From JALHSW01 sp963720675 (GTDB taxonomy: Bacteria; Actinomycetota; Acidimicrobiia; IMCC26256; PALSA-555), in contig CAVRGH010000010.1 in assembly GCA_963720675.1 (NCBI GenBank), positions 806,001 to 870,000 of the forward strand: 64,000 nt of DNA, given 5' to 3'. This document shows, piece after piece, positions 33,350 to 41,699 of this stretch (positions are counted from its first letter, which is position 1; every line of letters starts with the position of its first letter). A program made the position numbers and the translations under genes. The notes under the pieces were generated by a model. The model did no database searches. It had not been told where the DNA came from and saw nothing but the letters and a program-made list of their open reading frames with translations.

Positions 33350-36169
33350 CTAGGAGCAGCCGCTCGTCGCCCCGCAGGACGGGCACGCGTGGCAGGACCC
33401 TGCTCGCTGCATGATGTCGCCGCAGACATAGCAGAGCACCACCTCGGCCTCACGGGCCTGGGCCGGCGGCGTGGCTGCCGGAGGCTGCGCGGTCTCCTCG
33501 ACCGGCGCGCCCGGCGGGAGCAGCGCGTCGGACGGGGCTCGGTCGTCGAGTGGGAGCAGGTCCTGCCCCGCGCTCGTGGGCGTCGTCGACTCCTCGACTC
33601 CCGGCAGCGTCGGCTCCAGGCGCTCGTTGACCGTGAGCACGCCGAGGTCGTTGCGCTCGTCGAAGCTCATGTACTCGACCGCGAGACGCTTGAAGATGTA
33701 GTCGACGAGGCTCGTGGCGAACCGGATGTCGGGGTCGTCGGTCATGCCGGCCGGCTCGAAGCGCATGTTGGTGAACTTCTCCACGAACGCGGCGAGCGGC
33801 ACGCCGTACTGCAGACCCATGCTCACCGAGATCGCGAATGCGTCCATGATCCCTGCGAGCGTGGAGCCCTGCTTCGCGACCTTCAGGAACACCTCGCCCG
33901 GTCGCCCGTCCTCGAACTCGCCGACGGTGGCGTACCCGTGGCAGTCGGCGACGCGGAACGAGAACGTCTTCGACGAGCGCACCCGACCGAGCTTCTGGCG
34001 GACGGGTTGCTGGACGATGACCGTCTCGACGATGCGCTCGACCTCGTGGGTGAGTGCCGCGCTCGCGTCGATCGCGGTCCCCTTCTCCTTCTGGGTCGAG
34101 AGCGGCTGCGCGACCTTGCAGTTGTCGCGGTACAGCGCCACCGCCTTGATGCCGAGCTTCCACGACTCGAGGTACAGCTCCTCGACGTCCTCGACCGTCG
34201 CCTCCTCGGGCATGTTGACGGTCTTGCTGATCGCACCGCTGAGGAACGGCTGGGCCGCCGCCATCATCCGCACGTGACCCATGTAGTGGATCGTGTTGTC
34301 ACCCATCGAGCAGGCGAACACGGGCAGGTGCTCGGCCTTGAAGTCGGGCGCGCCGATGATCGTCTTCTTGTCGTTGATGTAGGTGACGATCGCGTCGGTC
34401 TGCTCGTCGGAGTACCCGAGCTTGCGCAGCGAGCGCGGGATCGTCTGGTTGACGATCAGCATCGTGCCCCCGCCGACCAGCTTCTTCGACTTCGTGAGCG
34501 CGAGGTCGGGCTCGATGCCGGTGGTGTCGCAGTCCATCATCAGCCCGATGGTGCCGGTGGGCGCGAGCACGCTGGCCTGCGAGTTACGCACGCCGTGGAT
34601 CTCACCGACCTCGACCGCTTCGTCCCACGAGCGCTGGGCGGCGCCGAGCAGGTCGACGGGCACGAGCTCCTCGTCGATCTTGGCCACCTCGGCCCGGTGC
34701 ATCCGCAGCACGTTGAGCATGGGCTCGGCGTTCTCGGCGAATCCGGAGAACGGACCCATCCGCCCGGCGGTGCGGGCGCTGGTGGCGTAGGAGTGGCCCG
34801 TCATCAGTGCGGTGATCGCGCCGGCCCACGCCCGCCCGGGCTCCGAGTCGTACGCGACGCCCTGGGCCATCAGGAGTGCACCCAGGTTCGCGTACCCGAT
34901 GCCGAGCTGGCGGAACTTGCGGCTGTTGTCGCCGATCGCCGGGGTCGGGTAGTCCGCGTTGCCGACCAGGATCTCCTGGGCGGTGAACACGACCTCGACC
35001 GTGTGCTTGAAGCCCTCGACATCGAACGATCCGTCGTCCTCGAGGTAGCGGAGCAGGTTGATGCTCGCGAGGTTGCAGGCCGAGTTGTCGATGTGCATGT
35101 ACTCCGAGCACGGGTTGCTCGCGTTGATCGGCGCGGTGTTCGACGCGGTGTGCCACTTGTTGATGGTGGTGTCGAACTGCATGCCCGGGTCGGCGCACTC
35201 CCACGCAGCGTCGGAGATCTGGCGCATCAGCTCGCGGGCGCGCACCGTCTTGAGTGACTGGCCGCTCTTGACGGCACGGAGGTCCCAGTCGGCGTCGTCG
35301 ACGACCGCCTGCATGAACTCGTCGCTGACGCGCACCGAGTTGTTCGCGTTCTGGTACTGGATCGAGTGGAAGTCGAGCCCGTCGAGGTCCATGTCGAAGC
35401 CGGCGTCGCGCAGCACGCGTGCCTTGCGCTCCTCACGGGCCTTGCACCAGATGAACTCCTCGACGTCGGGGTGGTCGACGTTGAGGACGACCATCTTGGC
35501 GGCGCGGCGCGTCTTGCCGCCGCTCTTGATCGTGCCGGCCGAGGCGTCGGCGCCGCGCATGAAGCTCACCGGACCGGACGCGGTGCCACCACCCGCGAGG
35601 TGCTCGTGCGACGAGCGGATGTTCGAGAGGTTGATGCCCGAACCGGAACCGCCCTTGAAGATCGTGCCCTCCTCGCGGTACCAGTTGAGGATCCCGTCCA
35701 TCGTGTCCTCGACGGCGAGGATGAAGCACGCGCTGGCCTGCGCGGGGACGCCCTTCACGCCGATGTTGAACCACACCGGCGAGTTGAAGGCGGCGCGCTG
35801 GTGCAGCAGCACGTACTTGAGCTCGTTGCGGAACGCCGCGCCCTCCTGGTCGTCGACGAAGTACCCGTCCTGCACGCCCCACGCGGTGATGGTGTCGGCG
35901 ACGCGGTCGATCACCTGCTTCAGCGAGTGCTCACGCTCGTCGGTGCCGAGCGTGCCCCGGAAGTACTTCTGGGCGACGATGTTCGTGGCGTTCTGGGACC
36001 ATCCCACGGGGAACTCGACGTCGGGCTGGCAGAAGGCGTCGGTCCCGTCCTTGAAGTTCTGGATCCGCGCCTCGCGCAGCTCCCACTCCACGGTGTCGTA
36101 CGGGTGGATCCCGGCCTGGGTGAAGTACCGACGGATCCCGATGCCGATCTGCTCCGGCGCCATCGCCAT
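33350..36169 (-). CDS. nrdJ: Vitamin B12-dependent (class II) ribonucleotide reductase
   Basis: A 939-residue adenosylcobalamin-dependent reductase that makes deoxyribonucleotides with or without oxygen. The N-terminal half has the FKGGSGSGINLSNIRSS nucleotide-site loop and the NPCSEYMHIDNSACNLASIN active-site region, with SVLAPTGTIGLMMDCDTTGIEP later. The last 30 residues form a Cys-rich zinc-ribbon tail (CYVCGD, CHACPSCGATSGC) used in re-reduction. The ATG at 36169 has AAGGGAG before it. Upstream reading to 36250 crosses the promoter and is rejected. An NrdR-box-like palindrome sits at the predicted transcript start, with nrdR as the upstream neighbour. Confidence 0.95.
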   Translation of the reverse strand: MAMAPEQIGIGIRRYFTQAGIHPYDTVEWELREARIQNFKDGTDAFCQPDVEFPVGWSQNATNIVAQKYFRGTLGTDEREHSLKQVIDRVADTITAWGVQDGYFVDDQEGAAFRNELKYVLLHQRAAFNSPVWFNIGVKGVPAQASACFILAVEDTMDGILNWYREEGTIFKGGSGSGINLSNIRSSHEHLAGGGTASGPVSFMRGADASAGTIKSGGKTRRAAKMVVLNVDHPDVEEFIWCKAREERKARVLRDAGFDMDLDGLDFHSIQYQNANNSVRVSDEFMQAVVDDADWDLRAVKSGQSLKTVRARELMRQISDAAWECADPGMQFDTTINKWHTASNTAPINASNPCSEYMHIDNSACNLASINLLRYLEDDGSFDVEGFKHTVEVVFTAQEILVGNADYPTPAIGDNSRKFRQLGIGYANLGALLMAQGVAYDSEPGRAWAGAITALMTGHSYATSARTAGRMGPFSGFAENAEPMLNVLRMHRAEVAKIDEELVPVDLLGAAQRSWDEAVEVGEIHGVRNSQASVLAPTGTIGLMMDCDTTGIEPDLALTKSKKLVGGGTMLIVNQTIPRSLRKLGYSDEQTDAIVTYINDKKTIIGAPDFKAEHLPVFACSMGDNTIHYMGHVRMMAAAQPFLSGAISKTVNMPEEATVEDVEELYLESWKLGIKAVALYRDNCKVAQPLSTQKEKGTAIDASAALTHEVERIVETVIVQQPVRQKLGRVRSSKTFSFRVADCHGYATVGEFEDGRPGEVFLKVAKQGSTLAGIMDAFAISVSMGLQYGVPLAAFVEKFTNMRFEPAGMTDDPDIRFATSLVDYIFKRLAVEYMSFDERNDLGVLTVNERLEPTLPGVEESTTPTSAGQDLLPLDDRAPSDALLPPGAPVEETAQPPAATPPAQAREAEVVLCYVCGDIMQRAGSCHACPSCGATSGCS

Positions 36170-36244
36170 GAGGTGGCTCCCTTCCTGCCCGTCCGGGCCT
36201 GCCCGACGAGCTCGTGTTCCTGAGTGCTCCGAGGGAGCGAAAAA

Positions 36245-36323
36245 CCACAAGATGTTGTGGTTTGTGTCCCCCCGGACGCGAGATGCGGGGTGAATTACAA
36301 CACCTGAATTACACCTGTGTCAA
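36245..36323 (-). promoter_or_regulatory. nrdJ promoter with NrdR-box-like palindrome
   Basis: TTGACA (36323-36318) and TGTAAT (36299-36294), spacing 18, form a consensus promoter. The direct repeats AGGTGTAATTC / AGGTGTTGTAATTC cover it. The perfect palindrome CCACAACATCTTGTGG (36260-36245) lies just after the expected start site and matches the NrdR consensus at most positions. I saw only one clear box, whereas two are usual. Confidence 0.65.
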
Positions 36324-36372
36324 CCCTCAACATCAGAAACTCCAGCAACTTCCGCCCCGCTCCAGTGCCCGC

Positions 36373-36852
36373 CTAGCGAGCCGGGTGTCGCTTGGGTTCC
36401 GTGGTCTTGTTCAGCTCGACGACCTCGGCCTCGAAGTCGGCGACGGCATCGAAGCCCTTGTACACGGACGCGAAGCGCAGGTACGAGATCGGGTCGACGG
36501 CCCGCAGGTGCTCGAGCACCGCGACCCCGAGCATCTCGCTCGGGACCTCGGGCCCGGCTGCCCGGGCGTCCTCCTCGATCTCGGTCACGAACGCCTCGAT
36601 GACCGCCGGCGAGACCGTGCCTCCTCCGGCGAGGGCCTTGCGGATCCCGTCGGCCAGCTTCTCCCGCTCGAACGGCTCCTTGAGCCCCGAGCGCTTCATC
36701 ACCATGAGCGGCAGCTCCACCGCGCGCTCGTGCGTGGTGTAACGCCTCCCGCAGGTCAGGCACTCCCGACGACGCCGGACCGCCGCTCCTACGTCGAGCG
36801 GGCGCGAGTCGACGACCTTGTCGTCGTCGGCCTCGCAGTAGGGACAGCGCAC
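36373..36852 (-). CDS. nrdR: Transcriptional repressor NrdR
   Basis: A 159-residue repressor of ribonucleotide reductase genes. It opens with the NrdR zinc ribbon RCPYCEADDDKVVDSR, RRECLTCGRRYTTHER, then the ATP-cone domain (VMKRSGLKEPFEREKLADGIRKA as first 20: VMKRSGLKEPFEREKLADGI). GTG 36852 gives the standard MRCPYC start; TACCGT (36864-36859) lies 6 nt before it. It binds dATP/ATP and should act on the palindrome before nrdJ 200 bp downstream. The order LysM gene, nrdR next to lexA matches mycobacterial genomes. Confidence 0.95.
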   Translation of the reverse strand: MRCPYCEADDDKVVDSRPLDVGAAVRRRRECLTCGRRYTTHERAVELPLMVMKRSGLKEPFEREKLADGIRKALAGGGTVSPAVIEAFVTEIEEDARAAGPEVPSEMLGVAVLEHLRAVDPISYLRFASVYKGFDAVADFEAEVVELNKTTEPKRHPAR

Positions 36853-36858
36853 TCGCGC

Positions 36859-36864
36859 ACGGTA
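36859..36864 (-). promoter_or_regulatory. Probable -10 box of nrdR
   Basis: TACCGT on the minus strand, 6 nt before GTG 36852, within the 68-bp gap after the LysM gene. Confidence 0.5.
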
Positions 36865-36920
36865 CCCCTCCACGATCACGACGACATGACATTCGTCGCC
36901 GGCCGTGGTGCTCCGCCGGA

Positions 36921-37388
36921 TCAGTCGGAGACGCGGATGGTCTCGCCCGGGACGAGCGGTGCGCCGTCGCGGGCATCGGACAGCTCGTCGACGATGCCGC
37001 GGAGATCGGCGTCGGCCGGCGCGAGCCGGGCCGCGATCGACCACAGCGAGTCGCCCTCACGGACGACGACCACCGTGCCGGCGACCTCGGGCGAACCGGC
37101 CGGGCCGGCCGCGGACCCCGGCGCGACCGGCGCCGTGGCGGCGCGGGTCGCGGTGGCGACGGTCGAGCGGCGCTCGGGGGAAGCGAGGGGCAAGCCCCCG
37201 AGCGCAGCGCCCGCCTGTGCTGCCACGACCGCCAGCCCCAGCGCCAGCGTGGCCACAGCCAGACGCCGGCGCCGATAGGTGCTGGGAGCGACCTGGCGAC
37301 TGCGCGGGGTGGCACCACGCAGCGCGTACCGAGGGATCGCAGGTCCCGACGGTGCGCCGAAGCCAGGAACGGTCGTCACGGCAGCCAT
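36921..37388 (-). CDS. LysM-domain membrane-anchored protein, SOS-type (Rv2719c/YneA-like)
   Basis: A 155-residue protein. A basic N-terminal segment is followed by one transmembrane helix (LAVATLALGLAVVAAQAGAA), an Ala/Pro-rich linker and a C-terminal LysM domain (VVREGDSLWSIAARLA). Small LysM proteins divergent from lexA (YneA in Bacillus, Rv2719c in Mycobacterium) are damage-induced and act on cell wall or division. The position here, with LexA boxes inside its promoter, supports the same role; the sequence itself is not similar enough to prove it. ATG 37388 has AAGGAG upstream. nrdR follows 68 bp downstream. Confidence 0.85.
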   Translation of the reverse strand: MAAVTTVPGFGAPSGPAIPRYALRGATPRSRQVAPSTYRRRRLAVATLALGLAVVAAQAGAALGGLPLASPERRSTVATATRAATAPVAPGSAAGPAGSPEVAGTVVVVREGDSLWSIAARLAPADADLRGIVDELSDARDGAPLVPGETIRVSD

Positions 37389-37461
37389 CTTGGAGAGCTC
37401 CTTCTTGCTGGTCTCTTGCGGTGTCGCTTGCTGTCTCGACTCGATGTTGCGTCGTAGGGAG

Positions 37462-37488
37462 ATGGAACCAGAGGGGTGTGACAGCTAC
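37462..37488 (-). promoter_or_regulatory. Proximal promoter element of the LysM gene, shared with recA
   Basis: GTAGCTGTCACACCCC (minus strand, 37488-37473) is identical to 53751-53736 before recA. CTGTCACAC, eight bases, then TTCCAT (37467-37462) resembles the TTGTCRGTG-N8-TANNNT promoter of PafBC-activated mycobacterial genes. Confidence 0.55.
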
Positions 37489-37549
37489 CGGAGCCCGAGT
37501 TCTCGCCGTTTCCGGGCACTTTCGAGGCCGTCGGCCCGTTCGACGCCTC

Positions 37550-37606
37550 CGAACAACTGTTCGCATCCAAGCAGAACGTCTGTTCGGAGTCAAGAACATT
37601 CGTTCG
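37550..37606 (-). promoter_or_regulatory. Distal promoter of the LysM gene with three LexA boxes
   Basis: TTGACT (37593-37588), 17 bp, TTGGAT (37570-37565). LexA-box-like sites on the minus strand: CGAACGAATGTTCT (37606-37593), CGAACAGACGTTCT (37586-37573, inside the spacer) and CGAACAGTTGTTCG (37563-37550). Each differs from CGAACRNRYGTTYG at one position. Confidence 0.7.
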
Positions 37607-37624
37607 GTCCGGTTGCTCGCCCCA

Positions 37625-37679
37625 CGAACACCTGATCCACGAACAGGTGTTTGCCCCGAACACCTGATCGTGGTACCTT
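37625..37679 (+). promoter_or_regulatory. lexA promoter with LexA boxes
   Basis: TTGCCC (37651-37656), 17 bp, TACCTT (37674-37679), and 7 nt to the ATG. CGAACAGGTGTTTG (37640-37653) fits the actinobacterial LexA consensus fully and overlaps the -35. Weaker half-sites CGAACACCTGATC flank it at 37625 and 37657. Confidence 0.75.
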
Positions 37680-37686
37680 GCACCGC

Positions 37687-38313
37687 ATGACGGAACTGAC
37701 GGAACGCCAGCGGCAGGTGCTCGAGTTCATCGACGGGGAGGTCCGCGAGCGCGGCTACCCGCCCAGCGTGCGGGAGATCGGCGAGGCCGTGGGCCTGTCG
37801 TCGAGCTCGACGGTCCACGCGCACCTCGCCGCGCTCCAGGAGAAGGGCTTCCTCAAGCGCGACCCCACGAAGCCCCGCGCCATGGAGCTGGTCTACGACT
37901 CGGGCTCGGGTACCGCGATCGAGCGCCGTCCCGTGCGCCACATCCCGCTCGTCGGCGACGTCGCGGCCGGCACCGGCGTGCTCGCGGCCGAGAACATCGA
38001 GGAGACGGTTCCCGTCCCCGAGGACTTCACCGGCGCCGGGCAGCTGTTCATGGTCCGCGTCCGGGGCGAGTCGATGGTCGACGCGGGCATCCTCGACGGC
38101 GACTACGTCGTCGTGCGCCAGCAGCCCACGGCCGAGGCCGGCGACATCGTGGTGGCCGGCATCCCCGGTGACGAGGCGACGGTGAAGACGTACCTGCGCC
38201 GCCGCGGCAAGATCGTCCTGCGTCCGGAGAACCCGACGATGGCCGAGATGGTGTTCGAGTCGGCCGACGTCGTGATCTACGGCAAGGTCGTCACGCTGCT
38301 GCGCCGTCTCTGA
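37687..38313 (+). CDS. lexA: SOS repressor LexA
   Basis: A 208-residue repressor. The winged helix-turn-helix covers residues 1-65 (RGYPPSVREIGEAVGLSSSSTVHAHL up to its first 20: RGYPPSVREIGEAVGLSSSS). The cleavage site is Ala94-Gly95 in GDVAAGTG. The catalytic Ser is 129 (RGESM) and Lys 167 (EATVKTYL). DNA damage activates RecA, which triggers self-cleavage and frees SOS genes. ATG 37687 is placed by the leaderless promoter and the conserved TERQRQVLEFI start. LexA boxes in its own promoter show autoregulation. Its last 23 bp overlap the convergent regulator gene. Confidence 0.97.
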   Translation: MTELTERQRQVLEFIDGEVRERGYPPSVREIGEAVGLSSSSTVHAHLAALQEKGFLKRDPTKPRAMELVYDSGSGTAIERRPVRHIPLVGDVAAGTGVLAAENIEETVPVPEDFTGAGQLFMVRVRGESMVDAGILDGDYVVVRQQPTAEAGDIVVAGIPGDEATVKTYLRRRGKIVLRPENPTMAEMVFESADVVIYGKVVTLLRRL

Positions 38314-39346
38314 CGCGATCGTCCCGAGCCGGGCCGTCACCCCGCCGGACGGTCCGCCGGAAGGTCCGGCGGTAGGCCTGCGGTGAGTTCCCCACGATCC
38401 GCTGGAAGTGCAGGCGCAGCGCGCCGGCCGAGCCGAACCCCGCGGCGTGGGCCACCCGCTCGATCGACACGTCGGTCGACTCCAACAGCTCCTGTGCGTG
38501 GAGGACCCGCTGGCGGAGCAGCCACTGGTGCGGCGTCACCCCGGTCGAGGCCCGGAACCTCCGGGCGAAGGTCCGCGGGCTCATGTGGGCGCGCTCGGCC
38601 AGCTCCGGGACGCTCAGCGACTGATCGAGGTGGTCCAGCGCCCAGGTGAGCGCCTCCTGGAACGCGTCTGAGCCCGCCTCGGCGTCCGGGACGGGCATCT
38701 GGACGTACTGGGCCTGTCCCCCGTCGCGATGGGGCGGGACGACCATCACCCGGGCCACCGCGTTGGCGACCTCGGCGCCGTGGTCGAGCCGCACCACGTG
38801 CAGGGCCAGGTCGATGCTCGACGCCGAACCGGCGGCGGTGAGCACCTGACCGTCGTCCACGTACAGCACGTTGGGGTCGATCCGCGCTGACGGGTTGCGG
38901 CGCGCCAGGTCGTCGGCGTCCTGCCAGTGCGTCGTCGCGGCCCGCCCGTCGAGGATCCCTGCGGCACCCAGCACGAACGCTCCGGTGCAGAACGACAGCA
39001 TGCGTGCGCCGCGGGCGTAGGCGGCCCGGAGCGCCTCGAGGGCAGGCTCCGGGTAGGCGTCGGGGGGCGTGAAGCTCCAGGGGGTCGCGATGACCGTGTC
39101 GGCGCCCTCCAGGGCCTCCAGGCCGTACTCGGTGTGCAGCGAGAGGCCTCCCGTCGTCTCGACGCTCGGACCTTCCCCGCCGGCGACGCGGAACTCGTAC
39201 CAGGGGTCGACGAGGTGCGAGCGGTTCACGCCGAAGACCTCGCACGCCACGGCGAGCTCGAACGGGTTGGCCCGGGCCGGGACCAGGGCGACGACGACGT
39301 GCGGTCGGGCCCGACCGGGACCGGCGGCCGGGGGGCTCGGATCCAT
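38291..39346 (-). CDS. GlxA-type AraC family transcriptional regulator with DJ-1/PfpI domain
   Basis: A 351-residue regulator. Residues 15-190 form a DJ-1/PfpI (class I glutamine amidotransferase-like) sensor domain with the nucleophile-elbow-like MLSFCTGAFVLGAAG. The C-terminal 100 residues are an AraC double helix-turn-helix (SVPELAERAHMSPRTFARRF and SIERVAHAAGFGSAGALRLH). These proteins respond to small nitrogen or carbon metabolites such as glycine betaine; the ligand here is unknown. ATG 39346 is preferred because a perfect TATGAT (39359-39354) lies 7 nt before it. Convergent with lexA. Confidence 0.9.
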   Translation of the reverse strand: MDPSPPAAGPGRARPHVVVALVPARANPFELAVACEVFGVNRSHLVDPWYEFRVAGGEGPSVETTGGLSLHTEYGLEALEGADTVIATPWSFTPPDAYPEPALEALRAAYARGARMLSFCTGAFVLGAAGILDGRAATTHWQDADDLARRNPSARIDPNVLYVDDGQVLTAAGSASSIDLALHVVRLDHGAEVANAVARVMVVPPHRDGGQAQYVQMPVPDAEAGSDAFQEALTWALDHLDQSLSVPELAERAHMSPRTFARRFRASTGVTPHQWLLRQRVLHAQELLESTDVSIERVAHAAGFGSAGALRLHFQRIVGNSPQAYRRTFRRTVRRGDGPARDDRVRDGAAA

Positions 39347-39353
39347 TGGCAGG

Positions 39354-39359
39354 ATCATA
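39354..39359 (-). promoter_or_regulatory. -10 box of the GlxA-type regulator gene
   Basis: Consensus TATGAT on the minus strand, 7 nt before ATG 39346. Confidence 0.6.
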
Positions 39360-39451
39360 GCGCAGAGTGTCATTCCTGCCACTCGTCGGACGGGCGCCGA
39401 TCCCGCACCGTGGGACCCAAGAAGCACCGACCCGTCGACCAGGAGGCCGCC

Positions 39452-39661
39452 GTGATCCCCCACGTCGCCACCGCCATGGACCACATGGTCCGAGCCCGCC
39501 ACCAACGCCTCGCCACGACCACGAGGCGTCGTCCGCGACGACGCCGCCTGCGCGGGTGGATCGATCGCTACGTCCCGGCGACCGCGCGTCGGCCCCGCAG
39601 GGCGCCGGGGCCGACCTCAGGTCGCGACGTTGTTGTCCCGCAGGATGTCGTTCAGGCGTGA
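39452..39661 (+). CDS. Possible small Arg-rich protein (69 residues)
   Basis: GTG 39452 follows a perfect AGGAGG (39441-39446) by 5 nt and opens a 69-residue, very basic frame (MIPHVATAMDHMVRARHQRL, then TTRRRPRRRRLRGW). The ribosome site is the main support. Small basic proteins with a similar opening are common in actinobacteria, but I recognise no family. The last 45 bp overlap the dapD 3' end on the other strand, which argues against it or for a shorter product. No good promoter box was found. Confidence 0.3.
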   Translation: MIPHVATAMDHMVRARHQRLATTTRRRPRRRRLRGWIDRYVPATARRPRRAPGPTSGRDVVVPQDVVQA

Positions 39662-40444
39662 CTTCTCGTGCCGCTCGCCCTCGGTGAGGCGCTTCACGAC
39701 CAGCACGCACGGCAGCCCGAACTCGCCCCCCGGGAACGAACGGGGCCGGGTCGCCGACACCGCGACGCACCAGTCGGGCACCACGCCCCGGCTCAGCTCC
39801 TCACCCGTCTCGGCGTCGATCACGGGGATCGAGCTCGTGATCACGCAACCGGCACCGAGCACGACGCCCTGCCCGACCCGTGCCCCGTCGGCCACGATGC
39901 AGCGCGACCCGATCATGGTGTCGTCACCGATCATCACCGGCGACGCCTGCTGCGGCTCGAGCACCCCACCGATGCCCACACCACCCGAGAGGTGGACGCG
40001 GGCACCGATCTGCGCGCACGAGCCGACCGTGGCCCAGGTGTCGACCATCGTGTCCTCACCGACGTGGGCGCCGATGTTGACGTAGCTCGGCATCAGCACG
40101 ACGCCGGGTGCGAGGTACGAGCCCCACCGGGCGTTCGCGCCCGGCACGGCACGCACCCCGGCGGCGGCGTAGTCGTGCTTGAGCGGGATCTTGTCGGCGT
40201 ACTCGAAGGGCCCGAGCTCGATCGTCTCCATCTTCGAGAGTCGGAAGAGGAGGAGGATCGCCTGCTTCAACCACTGGTGCACGACCACGTCACCGTCGAC
40301 GATCTCCGCGATGCGCGCCTGGCCGCCGTCGAGCAGGTCGATCGCCTCGTGCACCGTGGCGCGGGCGTCGTCCTCCGAGATCGAGGCGCCGAGATCGTCA
40401 CGGTGCTCCCAGAGCTCTCCGATGCGCTGCTCGAGGTCGCTCAC
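39617..40444 (-). CDS. dapD: 2,3,4,5-tetrahydropyridine-2,6-dicarboxylate N-succinyltransferase
   Basis: A 275-residue enzyme of lysine and meso-diaminopimelate synthesis that succinylates tetrahydrodipicolinate. The central left-handed beta-helix of hexapeptide repeats (MVDTWATVGSCAQIGARVHL, then SGGVGIGGVLEPQQASPVMI) is characteristic of the E. coli-type DapD, not the shorter mycobacterial type. GTG 40444 has AAGGAG just upstream. It lies 26 bp after dapC, the next enzyme in the pathway, so the two are one operon. dapF is 8 kb away. Confidence 0.95.
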   Translation of the reverse strand: MSDLEQRIGELWEHRDDLGASISEDDARATVHEAIDLLDGGQARIAEIVDGDVVVHQWLKQAILLLFRLSKMETIELGPFEYADKIPLKHDYAAAGVRAVPGANARWGSYLAPGVVLMPSYVNIGAHVGEDTMVDTWATVGSCAQIGARVHLSGGVGIGGVLEPQQASPVMIGDDTMIGSRCIVADGARVGQGVVLGAGCVITSSIPVIDAETGEELSRGVVPDWCVAVSATRPRSFPGGEFGLPCVLVVKRLTEGERHEKSRLNDILRDNNVAT

Positions 40445-40470
40445 TGGTCTCCTTCGGTTGGGCCGATCCG

Positions 40471-41632
40471 TCAGCGTGCCGCGCCGAGGCGCTCGACGGC
40501 CAGTTCGAGGCGCTCGTCGAGGATGCTCAGGGCGAGGCGCACGTGGCGCGCCCCGGCCGGTCCGTAGAGGTCGCCGGGGGCCACGAGCAGCCCCACTTCG
40601 GCGAGCCGCGCGGCGATCGCCCAGCCGTCGTCGGCGCCCTCCGCGTCGCGCAGCCAGAGGTAGAACCCCGACGGTCCCCCGCCGTGCACGAGGCCGATCC
40701 CCTCGAGCGCCGGCGCGAGCCGCGCTCGGCGGCGGGCGTACCGCGCCCGCTGCTCGTCGACGTGCGCGTCGTCCCCGAGCGCGGCAGCCGCCGCGGCCTG
40801 CGCCGGGACTCGGGACGATGAGGCCCGCGTGCTTGCGCACCTCACCGAGGTACCGCACCAGCGTCGGATCGCCGGCGACGAACCCCACGCGGAAGCCCGC
40901 CATGTTCGAGCGCTTCGACAGCGAGTGCACCGCCAGCACGCCGTCGTGGGCGCCGGCGAGCGCGGTGACCGGCGGGGCCGGCGCACCCGAGGCGTCGGCA
41001 GTGAACTCGGCGTAGCACTCGTCGCTCGCGACGATGACCCCCCGCTCGCGGGCCCACGCGACGGTTGCGGCCATCGCCGCCGGAGACGCCGTGGCCCCGG
41101 TCGGGTTGGCGGGATCGTTGGTCCAGAGCACCAGGGCGCGGTCACGATCGGCCGGGTCGACCGCCCCGAGATCGAGCTGCCAGTCGGCGTCGACCGGGAC
41201 CGGGACCGCTCGGAGGCCGGCGAGCTCGGCGCCCATCGCGTAGGTGGGGTACGAGATCGCCGGATAGAGCACGACGTCGCGGCTCGGATCGCGGAGCGAC
41301 AGCATGCGCGGGAGGCTCGCCACGACCTCCTTCGTGCCGACGCACGCGTTGACCGCTTCGGCGGAGACGTCGACGCCGAAGCGGCGACCGATCCACGCGG
41401 CCGCCGCGGTCCGCAACGCGACCGAGCCGATCGACGGCGGGTACCCCGTCGCCGAGCCGGCTGCTTCGCGTGCCGCGTCGAGCGCCAGCTGCGGGGTCGG
41501 ATCGACCGGCGTGCCGACCGAGCAGTCGACGATGCCGCCGGGGAGCGCGTCGCCGATCAGGCGCAGGTCGTCGAGCCGGTCCTGGGGGTACGGCGGCGGG
41601 ACGAACCCCCGGCTCGTCTGCGTCTTCGCCAT
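40471..41632 (-). CDS. dapC: Succinyldiaminopimelate aminotransferase, apparent frameshift
   Basis: A fold-type I aminotransferase of about 386 residues that makes N-succinyl-LL-2,6-diaminoaminopimelate in the lysine/peptidoglycan route. The first part (MAKTQTSRGFVPPPYPQDRL, TNDPANPTGA, and the PLP Lys in HSLSKRSNMAGFRVGF) is in one frame up to KHAGLIVP. The rest (AQAAAAAALGDDAHVDEQRA to the C-terminus) is in another. One extra base near 40810 explains it. Since this step is normally essential and dapD is intact, an assembly error is likelier than true loss. ATG 41632 is 7 nt after TAGCCT. Confidence 0.88.
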
Positions 41633-41639
41633 GCGGGCG

Positions 41640-41645
41640 AGGCTA
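41640..41645 (-). promoter_or_regulatory. Probable -10 box of the dapC-dapD operon
   Basis: TAGCCT on the minus strand, 7 nt before ATG 41632. Confidence 0.5.
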
Positions 41646-41699
41646 CCCGGGGGCCATCGGACCAATATGGTGGCGATTCCCGAGGTGAGAGGACCGACC

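Noticed and set aside
36170..36372. Cobalamin riboswitch before nrdJ
   Set aside because: The leader is short, and I saw no B12-box-like conserved core in it.
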